Source of the DNA: an uncultured Rhodospirillales bacterium
GTDB taxonomy: Bacteria > Pseudomonadota > Alphaproteobacteria > Acetobacterales > Acetobacteraceae
Reading direction: 5' to 3'
Assembly: GCA_903932545.1 (NCBI GenBank)
Contig: CAIZGT010000781.1
Span: forward strand, 1 to 6,004
Length of the DNA stretch: 6,004 bases
Part shown: positions 1 to 6,004 of the stretch, piece after piece
Numbering within the stretch: the first letter of the stretch is position 1
Layout: each line of letters opens with the position of its first letter
The notes under the pieces: generated by a model
Told to the model about the DNA's origin: nothing
Database searches by the model: none
Seen by the model: the letters and a program-made list of their open reading frames with translations, nothing else
Made by a program: the position numbers and the translations under genes

Positions 1-1
1 A

Positions 2-914
2 GCTGTGCTCGCCTTCGTGCTGGCCTGCGGATTTGTCGCCGACAGCACCAGCTTACCTCTGGTGATCTCAAACCTTGTGAACATCGTCAGCGCGAATTAT
101 TTCGGCCAGACCTTTGATCGTTATGCGGAGGTGATGGTGCCGGTGAACATCGCCGCCCTGCTCGCCAGCCTCGCGGTGCTGTGGCTGTTGCTGCGCCGAG
201 ATATCCCCGCCCATTACGACACGGCCCGGACTGCCCGAGCCTGCGAGTGTGGTCATCGACACGCTGTTGTTCCGCGCAGCTTTCCCCATTTTGGGCATGC
301 TGCTGGTAGCATATTTTTGGCTCGGGCAACGCGGAGTGCCAGTGTCATTGATCACCGGGGTGGCAGCCCTCACGCTGCTCGCGTTGGCCGGGCGCTGGCA
401 TCGCTTCGGACGCGGGGCTCTGATCTCGGTGAGCGCCCAACTCCGCGCAGCACCATGGCAGATCGTGCTGTTCAGCCTGGGAATGTATCTGGTGGTCTAT
501 GGCCTGCGGAACGCCGGGCTGACCCAAAGCATGGCGCAGGGTCTGGAATGGCTTGAGCGGCAAGGGCCGGTGTCGGCCATCATCGGGGCTGGATTCGGTG
601 CCGCAATACTGTCATCGGTGATGAACAATTTGCCTGCCACGCTCACCGGCGCGCTGGCCATCAGCCAAGCGCATTTTGTGGCCGATTCCACTGGCATAGC
701 AATGACTTACGCGAACGTGATTGGCTGTGATCTGGGCCCGAAATTCACCCCGATCGGCAGCCTCGCCACCTTGCTGTGGATGCATGTGTTGCAGTCAAAG
801 GGGCTACATGTGGGCTGGTGGCCCTATATGAAATTCGGGTTGCGCGTCACGCCGCCGGTGCTGCTGGCAACGTTGGTGGCGCTGGGCGGATGGCTCGCCC
901 TCACTGGCCTATAA
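2..914 (+). pseudogene. arsB: Arsenite efflux pump ArsB, 5'-truncated by window edge and frameshifted
   Basis: ArsB is an inner-membrane arsenite/antimonite transporter that extrudes As(III), alone or with the ArsA ATPase. The visible part covers roughly the last 300 of the usual ~430 residues; the N-terminal ~125 lie before the window. Frame 2 (from position 2) reads ACGFVADSTSLPL, SNLVNIVSANYFG and RRDIPAHYDTA, all strongly ArsB-like. After about position 229 the homology jumps to frame 3: LPEPASVVIDTLLFRAAFP, then APWQIVLFSLGMYLVVYGLR, SSVMNNLPATLTGAL and YANVIGCDLGPKFTPIGSLA, ending at TAA 912-914. One extra base near 230 (for example A230 in CGG-A-CTG) restores a continuous protein. Without correction, frame 2 runs on in non-ArsB sequence to TGA 554-556. 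A GTG at 249 could in principle start the downstream half, but no good ribosome binding site supports it. Family identity is very secure. Whether the frameshift is a true mutation or a sequencing error cannot be told here. Confidence 0.9.
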
Positions 915-1184
915 TGTAGGCAGCCGATGAAACCCTGCCGCTTCCGGCAATTCGGCCTCAGCCTCGATGATCTGCTCCACCCGCGCCAGCGGCGGCCCGC
1001 GATGGCAGGCGGTGATGAGGTTGGCAACCTCGCCGGGTGCACCGACGAGCAGCGCCTCCACAGAGCCATCCAGCCGGTTGCGCACCCAGCCCGAAAGCCC
1101 GTTCTGCCGCGCCTTGGAGCGCAGCCAGTCACGATAGCCCACGCCCTGCACGCGGCCGATGATAAAAACTTGGCGCGCGATCAT
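909..1184 (-). CDS. acyP: Acylphosphatase
   Basis: This 91-residue protein matches the usual ~90-residue acylphosphatase, a small cytoplasmic enzyme (EC 3.6.1.7) that hydrolyses the carboxyl-phosphate bond of acyl phosphates. The phosphate-binding loop GRVQGVGYR is at residues 10-18 and carries the catalytic arginine (R18). The second signature, GWVRNRLDGSVEAL, starts at residue 32 and supplies the catalytic asparagine (N36). I chose ATG 1184-1182 because it forms an ATGA overlap with the stop codon of the ATP12 gene, typical of translational coupling. A GTG three codons upstream (1193-1191) is an alternative, but residue 1 of the chosen protein already sits close to the first beta strand. 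The TAG stop at 911-909 lies next to the arsB stop on the opposite strand. The physiological substrate of bacterial acylphosphatases is generally unclear, and nothing here resolves it. Confidence 0.95.
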   Translation of the reverse strand: MIARQVFIIGRVQGVGYRDWLRSKARQNGLSGWVRNRLDGSVEALLVGAPGEVANLITACHRGPPLARVEQIIEAEAELPEAAGFHRLPTL

Positions 1185-1897
1185 CCCGCGCACAAATCCA
1201 GAAACCGCCCCGCAACTGCCACGTCTTCAGCGACCTTGGCCATGCGCGCCTCAGCCTCACTGTCCCAGCCCCATAGTGAGGCCTGATGGCGCTCATCCAG
1301 CGTGGCAATCTCGTGCGCCTCAATCGCCGCCAACGCGCCATGAGCCACCGCAAGGCCGAGCACCAGCGAGCCGAATGACGGCACCAGCACGCCCAAAGCG
1401 GCCAGACGATACACGTCAAAGGAAGCGGCGCGCGCCGCCAATACGGCCAACGCATCATCAGGTTGGGCTACATGGATGATGCCGGTTGTCACGCGCAGAT
1501 GCGCGCCGATTTCGCGCGCCGCCCAATCAAGCCAGGGCTGCCACTGCGCCTGCTGGGCGCTGACCAACGCCACGGGGTGTTCGGCGCGATAGCACAGCAG
1601 ATCGCTCTGCCCATATCGCGCAATTTCCTCCACCACTGCCTCACGCGCTGCCGTCACGCGCTCTTGCGCAGTGCCGACCAGACGGGTCAGCGGCAGGTCG
1701 TCATAGGTGAGTGCACCGCCCACGCCACCACCCGCCGCCTGCCACTCCACCGCCACGGCACGCGCCAGCGCGGCATGCGGCAGTGCAAGCTTTGCACCAC
1801 CCGGCAGGCGCACCGGCTTGCCGTCCAATTCCACCGACCAACCGCCAAGCGGCGCGTCATTTGCCACCGCGCAAGCGTTGTCCCAAAACCGTTTCAT
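1181..1897 (-). CDS. ATP12 family F1-ATPase assembly chaperone
   Basis: This 238-residue protein is a bacterial homologue of mitochondrial Atp12, which holds the F1 alpha subunit until it pairs with beta during ATP synthase assembly. Family landmarks in order are RFWDNA (residues 3-8), the LDGKPVRLPGG strand pair (24-34), ALARAVAVEW (43-52), DDLPLTRLVGTA (66-77), the diagnostic SDLLCYRAEHP (98-108), WLDWAAREIGAHLRVT (122-137) and GSLVLGLAVAHG (176-187). An acidic WGWDSEAEAR segment lies near the C terminus. No signal peptide or membrane segment is seen, in keeping with cytoplasmic action. Start ATG 1897-1895 is preceded by GGCGGAAAG at a suitable distance. The gene begins 12 bases after the asmA-like stop codon and overlaps acyP by 4 bases (ATGA), so it is probably co-transcribed with both. 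The family is typical of alphaproteobacteria, which makes it the best taxonomic marker here. Confidence 0.95.
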   Translation of the reverse strand: MKRFWDNACAVANDAPLGGWSVELDGKPVRLPGGAKLALPHAALARAVAVEWQAAGGGVGGALTYDDLPLTRLVGTAQERVTAAREAVVEEIARYGQSDLLCYRAEHPVALVSAQQAQWQPWLDWAAREIGAHLRVTTGIIHVAQPDDALAVLAARAASFDVYRLAALGVLVPSFGSLVLGLAVAHGALAAIEAHEIATLDERHQASLWGWDSEAEARMAKVAEDVAVAGRFLDLCAG

Positions 1898-1909
1898 CGC
1901 GCTTTCCGC

Positions 1910-4438
1910 CTAATTAACCGTCGGCCGCGCGTTGCGGGCGGATTCAAGCCCCGTCGGGCAAGGATCAATATCCGACATCAAAGCGCCCAGCGTGTTCACT
2001 GACGGCTTGGTCAAAGCGGCTACACCGCCAGCGAGTGTACTCTTGGCACTCGTCACCAGCCCAGCCGCCACCGCATTCGGATCAAGTGAGATTTGTGGGC
2101 CAACCAGCATGCCCGACACCCGCACCGGAACCACCACTGACGGCCCCACCGCTGTGCGCAACGCAGGTCGCAAGCGCAGCGAGACGGCCTCATCGCCAAA
2201 GTTGATTGAACCGTTGCCAACAATCTGCGCAGCACTGGTCTGCACCACCATATTGGTCAGCGTGGCCAGCCCATGCTCAGCATCGATGCGCAACGCGACG
2301 CAGGCGAGTTTTGTGCGCGTGCTGGTGGCATTGTTTCCGCTCAACAAATCGCTCGGCAGGCGCGCCACCCGCATCACCTGCGCGCCGATGGCTCCGAGCA
2401 GCTTGTTGTCCAGTTCCCCATCTGCCATCGCCACACCAAGTTTGCCGGTGATCTGCGACGCCAGGGCATGCAATGACCGACCTGACGTGGCCACGTCTGC
2501 GCCGATCTCAAGCGTGCCAGACACGTCATTTGGCTGGTGAAATGCCGTCAACAGTGGCTTGAGCGCCACGCCCGGCGCGTGAACGCGCAGCGCGACCGTT
2601 GGCGGCAGAGCCTGCGATGCGAAGGCGACGCTGAACATCATCGCCCCGCCTGGCAGGGTCGCAGTGAACGGGTTCACCGTCAGAGTGCCAGCGTTGAGCA
2701 CCACATGCCCGGCAACCTTGCGATAATCGACGCCACCAGATTGAATATCATCAAACGCCAGCGCCAAATCGACATCAGCCGCATTCAGTCCGGAAAAATC
2801 GATATTGGCTTCCGACAGCAGATAGCGCGGAGCCGGGCCAACCCGGCCGCCCTGCGGTGTGGTCGGTGCCACCACCGGAGCGGTGACGGCATCTGAGGCC
2901 ACTTGCAAAGCATCAAGATCGAACCGCGTGCTGCCCAGCTTGCCGCTGACCGATTTGCGCGGCTTGAACAAAATATCCACATCGCCGGTCAGATCGCCAA
3001 ACGACCCGGCCAGGTTGAGCTGGTGCAAGCTCACGCCAGTGGACAGCCCAGATGGCGGTTCGGTGAGCTTTGCGCTCAGCACCAGATTTCTCAGCGCTGG
3101 CAGTTTTTTGCCGGCCAGTGACGAGAACGCCGTCAGATCAGGGACATCCAAATTGACTGCGAGATCAAGGCCAGACATTGCGGCAGGCCGCGCCACCTGG
3201 CCGACAAGCTTCGCACGCGCTCCCGCAATCTGTGCATCAATATCAATTGGCACCGCCGCCTCGCTGACACCGACCTGCGCGCTGCCTCTGAGTGCGGCGG
3301 CGATCAAAGACTGCGTGGCGCCGATATCCAGGTTAGCGGTCAACGGCTGGTTGCCGAACCGTCCCAAAATATCACCATGCATTGGCTTATCCATCGACGG
3401 CGCGCTGAGCACCAGATGCTCTAAACTCAAACCCGGCGCATACACGCTCAGATCTGATGCCCCACTGCGGAGCAGAACGGAGGTGAATTCTGGCAACCCG
3501 TTATTGTCACGCATCGTAAGATTGAGCCGCAGATCATGGATCGGCGGTAGCTTGGAGCCCACCAGGGCCGACATATCCGCCAGATTGTCCACAGTGGCTT
3601 CAACCGCCATCTGGTAGCCACGCCCGGCCAACGGGTTGCGAATGAAGCCATCCACCGAAAGATGCGAACTAGCTGACTGTCCGGTTGCCTTCACCGGCCA
3701 ATCTGCCGGGCCGACATCCTGCCCAAAGACGCGCCCCAATGCGCCGGTTTCAAACGTAAAGCTCAACGGCGCGTTATCATAAGTGATGTCGCCGATCGCC
3801 GAGAGTGTCTGGTCTGAGCCCTTCACCCGCACCACAGCGCGATTGATCACCAATTCATGCCGCATCAGCCGAACGTCATCGCGGGTGCCGAAAGTGCCGG
3901 CGAGAACGCTGATTTCATCAATACGCAGCGTGTCCAACGGGTTCGTCACCGGCAGGGCAGCTTCGCCGGATCGCGCGGGCTGACTGCTCGGCAGCGAAGT
4001 GGCCGACATGGGCGCGGCACCGCCGCCCGACGTGAACACGGTGTTCGAGACCCCGAGCGGGTTCGTCTCAACCAGCACATTGACGTTCAACAGGGCAAGT
4101 CTGACGATATGGAGCTTGCCGAAAATCAGCGACGCCGCGCTGACCTTCACCTCCACACCACCAACCACTGCCATTTCATCGCGCGAAAAGCCGGGCGGGT
4201 TGGAAATATGGACGTCCCGCAGGGTGATGGTTGGCGAAAGGCCGAACGTCACCCCAACGCGCCCACCAATCTCAACCTTGCGCCCTGTGGCCTGTTGCAG
4301 CGCGTTGACAATGTCGGGCTTGTAGTTGTTCGGGTTGATCAACACGATGATCAGCAGGCCAATGAAAAACGGCAAAGCCAGGATTGCAGCGCTCACCAGA
4401 AAGATGCGACGCGCGAGTGTTGGGTCGGGGCGATTCAT
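1910..4438 (-). CDS. AsmA family inner-membrane protein
   Basis: This 842-residue protein has one N-terminal membrane anchor (about residues 12-34, RRIFLVSAAILALPFF onward). It is followed by NPNNYKPDIVNALQQATGRK (35-54), the hallmark AsmA start, and ITLRDVHISNPPGF (71-84). The long periplasmic body is rich in beta strands and contains repeated short LDLAVNLDVPDL-like and LRNLVLSAKL-like segments. The C-terminal AsmA module begins near residue 638 (DVSGTLEIGADV, then GKLGVAMADGELDNKLLG). The tail SDIDPCPTGLESAR holds one of the few cysteines. AsmA-like proteins are thought to form periplasm-spanning grooves that move phospholipids to the outer membrane; E. coli AsmA was first found through OmpF assembly mutants. 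Several paralogues usually coexist, so I give no symbol. ATG 4438-4436 has AAGGAG six bases upstream, which fixes the start. The TAG stop lies 12 bases before the ATP12 gene. No frameshift or internal stop is seen. Confidence 0.92.
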   Translation of the reverse strand: MNRPDPTLARRIFLVSAAILALPFFIGLLIIVLINPNNYKPDIVNALQQATGRKVEIGGRVGVTFGLSPTITLRDVHISNPPGFSRDEMAVVGGVEVKVSAASLIFGKLHIVRLALLNVNVLVETNPLGVSNTVFTSGGGAAPMSATSLPSSQPARSGEAALPVTNPLDTLRIDEISVLAGTFGTRDDVRLMRHELVINRAVVRVKGSDQTLSAIGDITYDNAPLSFTFETGALGRVFGQDVGPADWPVKATGQSASSHLSVDGFIRNPLAGRGYQMAVEATVDNLADMSALVGSKLPPIHDLRLNLTMRDNNGLPEFTSVLLRSGASDLSVYAPGLSLEHLVLSAPSMDKPMHGDILGRFGNQPLTANLDIGATQSLIAAALRGSAQVGVSEAAVPIDIDAQIAGARAKLVGQVARPAAMSGLDLAVNLDVPDLTAFSSLAGKKLPALRNLVLSAKLTEPPSGLSTGVSLHQLNLAGSFGDLTGDVDILFKPRKSVSGKLGSTRFDLDALQVASDAVTAPVVAPTTPQGGRVGPAPRYLLSEANIDFSGLNAADVDLALAFDDIQSGGVDYRKVAGHVVLNAGTLTVNPFTATLPGGAMMFSVAFASQALPPTVALRVHAPGVALKPLLTAFHQPNDVSGTLEIGADVATSGRSLHALASQITGKLGVAMADGELDNKLLGAIGAQVMRVARLPSDLLSGNNATSTRTKLACVALRIDAEHGLATLTNMVVQTSAAQIVGNGSINFGDEAVSLRLRPALRTAVGPSVVVPVRVSGMLVGPQISLDPNAVAAGLVTSAKSTLAGGVAALTKPSVNTLGALMSDIDPCPTGLESARNARPTVN

Positions 4439-4444
4439 CCGCGG

Positions 4445-4450
4445 CTCCTT
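4445..4450 (-). promoter_or_regulatory. Shine-Dalgarno site of the asmA-like gene
   Basis: On the - strand the sequence reads AAGGAG, a near-perfect anti-16S complement, with six bases (CCGCGG) before the ATG at 4438-4436. It is clearly the strongest ribosome binding site in the window. It fixes the start of the AsmA-family gene and suggests that translation there begins independently, not by coupling to the gene upstream. Confidence 0.8.
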
Positions 4451-4504
4451 GGTCGCCCCGAAACGGCCCGAGAGCCTGGTGCGAACTTTACATAATGTTG
4501 ACCA

Positions 4505-4518
4505 GTCAGTGCTCTGAC
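4505..4518. repeat. Short inverted repeat, possible operator
   Basis: The + strand reads GTCAG-TGCT-CTGAC, a perfect 5-base inverted repeat with a 4-base spacer. It lies 67 bases upstream of the asmA-like start, close to the AT-rich patch that could hold a -10 element. The arms are short enough to occur by chance, and there is no T-run to make it a terminator. A regulator-binding role is only a possibility. Confidence 0.25.
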
Positions 4519-4595
4519 CCGAATTGCGCCGGACTTTAGCCGTGCCGCTGCATCGTTAAAAGCTCCGTTTGATGACCCTAATCCGAGGCCTGGCT

Positions 4596-5585
4596 TCAGG
4601 CGCGGCGCGGTGGCTGAAGCGTTGGGATAGTGAAGCCGAGTTGGGCGAATGTCTCCACCATGTGAGCTGCCATCGGCGCCTCAACCTCCAGCGTGCCCCC
4701 AGCCGGATGTGGGAACACGATGCGGCGGGCATGCAGATGCAGCTTGTCGCCAAGCCCCTCCACAAGGGCGGTATTATGCCCCTCAACTTCTTTGCCATAG
4801 GGCGTGTCGCCCAAAATCGGCGCGCCAATCGCCGAACATGAGACGCGAAGCTGATGGGTGCGACCCGTAAGCGGATGCATCTCCAACCATGCGAGCTTTC
4901 GCCCAGCATGGTCGAGCGTGGTGAAATCGGTGATCGCGCGGGCCACATCGGTGTCATATTGCCCGGCGACCGCTGCACGCTCGCCCCGGAAGCCCTCGAT
5001 GCGCACAAGGTTCACGTCGATGCGCCCCTCAACTGGCACCGGGCGGCCGACGACAACGCACCAATAGGTTTTGTGCACCTCACGCGTGCGGAATGACGCT
5101 GCGAGCTTCGCCGCCACTCCCGGCGTTCGCGCCACCACGATCACGCCGGTGGTGTCGCGGTCGAGGCGATGGACCAAGCGTGGGCGATCCGGCGAGCCGT
5201 CACGCAACCCGTCGAGCATGCCGTCGAGATGCTTGCGAATCCCGGCGCCGCCCTGCGTTGGCAGGCCGAACGGCTTGTTCAGCACGATCACCTGCTTGTC
5301 CTCGTAGAGAATGAGCTTGCGCACTTCTTCCACCAACAGTGGATCAACCGCAGGAGCCGGGCGCGCCTCTGCGGCGGTCGGTGCGGTGATCGGCGGAATG
5401 CGGATGGCTTGCCCAGGCGTCAGACGCTCGGATGTGTCGACCCGTTTGCCATCAACGCGGATTTGCCCCGTGCGGCACATCTTCTGAATGACGCCTTGGG
5501 TGAGGCCTGGGAAATGGCGGCGGAACCAGCGGTCGAGCCGGATATCGGCTTCGTCCTCGGTGACGATACGTGTGGCAGTGCTCAT
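4596..5585 (-). CDS. rluC: RluA family 23S rRNA pseudouridine synthase, RluC-like
   Basis: This 329-residue enzyme isomerises specific uridines to pseudouridine in RNA. An N-terminal S4 RNA-binding domain (about residues 12-65) includes DIRLDRWFRRHFPGLTQ and IRVDGKRVDTSERLTPGQAI. The catalytic domain follows, with VIVLNKPFGLPTQGG, the signature HRLDRDTTG at residues 139-147 (catalytic aspartate D142), and HPLTGRTHQLRV (237-248) that closes the active site. S4 plus this length fits RluC, which in E. coli modifies 23S rRNA positions 955, 2504 and 2580; the RluD branch is the main alternative, and target sites cannot be read from sequence alone. ATG 5585-5583 overlaps the rarA stop as ATGA. The upstream ribosome binding site is weak, so translational coupling to rarA is likely. 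The TGA stop is at 4598-4596. Confidence 0.93.
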   Translation of the reverse strand: MSTATRIVTEDEADIRLDRWFRRHFPGLTQGVIQKMCRTGQIRVDGKRVDTSERLTPGQAIRIPPITAPTAAEARPAPAVDPLLVEEVRKLILYEDKQVIVLNKPFGLPTQGGAGIRKHLDGMLDGLRDGSPDRPRLVHRLDRDTTGVIVVARTPGVAAKLAASFRTREVHKTYWCVVVGRPVPVEGRIDVNLVRIEGFRGERAAVAGQYDTDVARAITDFTTLDHAGRKLAWLEMHPLTGRTHQLRVSCSAIGAPILGDTPYGKEVEGHNTALVEGLGDKLHLHARRIVFPHPAGGTLEVEAPMAAHMVETFAQLGFTIPTLQPPRRA

Positions 5586-6004
5586 GATGCGCGTTCATCG
5601 CGCAGCTTGGCCCAATGCGCCAGTCTTTTGGCGACCTCACGCTCGAATCCACGCTCAACAGGGGCATAAAACGCCTGACGCGGCATTTCGTCGGGAAAAT
5701 GGTTCTGCCCGGAGAAGCCTTCCTGCGAATTATGGTCGTAGGCGTAGCCCGCGCCGTAGCCGAGATTTTTCATCAATTTGGTCGGCGCGTTGCGACTGAT
5801 CGCAGGCGGCATCAGGCTGCCGGTGCCCAACGCTGCCTTTTTTGCGGCATTGAAGGCGACATAGGCTGCGTTCGATTTCGGCGCGGTGCCGAGATAGATC
5901 ACGGCCTGGGCGATCGCGAGTTCTCCCTCGGGTGAGCCCAGGCGATCGTAGGTGTCCCAGGCGGCCAGCGTCTGCGTCAGCGCGTTGGGATCGGCCATGC
6001 CAAT
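5582..6004 (-). CDS. rarA: Replication-associated recombination protein A (RarA/MgsA), C-terminal part
   Basis: Only the last 140 residues of a protein usually 430-450 residues long are present; the AAA+ ATPase core lies beyond the right edge. RarA belongs to the clamp-loader-like AAA+ family (MgsA in E. coli, WRNIP1/Mgs1 in eukaryotes), binds single-stranded DNA and SSB, and acts at stalled replication forks. The visible segment is the tetramerisation region: LGSPEGELAIAQAVIYLGTA, then APKSNAAYVAFNAAKKAA, RNAPTKLMKNLGYGAGYAY, GFSGQNHFPDEMPRQAFY and PVERGFEREVAKRLAHW. The frame stays open through 6004 (Ile-Gly precede the Met at 5998-5996), so that Met is internal and not a start. The TGA stop (5584-5582) overlaps the rluC start by four bases. 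Confidence 0.95.
   Translation of the reverse strand: MGMADPNALTQTLAAWDTYDRLGSPEGELAIAQAVIYLGTAPKSNAAYVAFNAAKKAALGTGSLMPPAISRNAPTKLMKNLGYGAGYAYDHNSQEGFSGQNHFPDEMPRQAFYAPVERGFEREVAKRLAHWAKLRDERAS

Larger units (their letters stand above)
4439..4595. other. Noncoding gap between rluC and the asmA-like gene
   Basis: This 157-base stretch lies after the rluC stop and before the asmA-like start. It is the only intergenic space of any size in the window and has a noticeably AT-richer core around 4486-4500. It contains the Shine-Dalgarno site at its - strand 3' end and a short inverted repeat at 4505-4518. I searched the - strand for a sigma-70 promoter. AT-rich -10-like hexamers (CATTAT, TATGTA, around 4488-4496) are present, but no matching -35 box sits 16-18 bases upstream. 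I saw no GC-rich hairpin followed by a T-run, so no intrinsic terminator for rluC can be called. A promoter for the asmA-ATP12-acyP unit would most plausibly lie here, but that is inference. Confidence 0.5.

Noticed and set aside
5..556. Single 183-residue protein read straight through in frame 2
   Set aside because: Only the first ~75 residues resemble ArsB. The remainder after position 230 is an out-of-frame reading of conserved ArsB sequence and is not a real protein domain.
1932..2540. Open + strand frame of 202 codons opposite the 3' part of the asmA-like gene
   Set aside because: It is antisense to the conserved C-terminal AsmA module, has no recognisable motif, and its composition is that of a complementary-strand shadow.
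2859..3617. Open + strand frame of 252 codons opposite the asmA-like gene
   Set aside because: It lies wholly antisense to a well-supported AsmA-family gene, resembles no family I recognise, and is serine- and arginine-rich as expected for a shadow frame in GC-rich DNA. No ribosome binding site or neighbouring + strand gene supports it.
3857..4495. Open + strand frame of 212 codons crossing the asmA-like start region
   Set aside because: It is rich in Arg, His and Asn with no domain, and it opposes the membrane anchor and signature motif of AsmA, which explain the sequence fully.
4555..4575. Possible rho-independent terminator after rluC
   Set aside because: The - strand AACGGAGCTTTTAACG has a short T-run but no stable GC-rich stem before it.
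5582..5998. A complete 138-residue gene starting at the Met at 5998-5996
   Set aside because: The frame stays open to the window edge and the sequence matches the interior-to-C-terminal part of RarA, so the Met is internal and the gene is partial.

Overview
The window is a compact stretch of about 60% GC from an alphaproteobacterial chromosome. The clearest taxonomic pointer is an ATP12-type F1-ATPase assembly chaperone, a family confined to mitochondria and alphaproteobacteria. The residue patterns of the RarA and RluC homologues fit the same group. Acetobacteraceae or a related Rhodospirillales lineage is a guess that cannot be proven from this sequence.

Layout: the left end (2-914, + strand) holds the last ~300 residues of an ArsB arsenite efflux pump. 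Its reading frame is broken by an apparent single-base insertion near position 230. Everything else is on the - strand and, read in the direction of transcription, runs: the C-terminal part of rarA (6004-5582), an RluC-like 23S rRNA pseudouridine synthase (5585-4596, ATGA overlap with rarA), a 157-base noncoding gap with a strong ribosome binding site, a large AsmA-family inner-membrane protein (4438-1910), the ATP12 chaperone (1897-1181, 12-base gap), and an acylphosphatase (1184-909, ATGA overlap). The acylphosphatase converges on arsB and their stop codons lie side by side, with a 6-base overlap of the coding regions.

The - strand genes look like one or two housekeeping operons. rarA-rluC are probably translationally coupled, as are ATP12-acyP. 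The asmA-like gene may start a second transcription unit from the 157-base gap. The roles are diverse: replication fork maintenance, ribosome modification, envelope lipid homeostasis, ATP synthase assembly and acyl-phosphate hydrolysis. No shared pathway is evident. I see no mobile element, CRISPR array, RNA gene or convincing new system. The observations most worth checking are the arsB frameshift and the AsmA gene sitting between rluC and ATP12.
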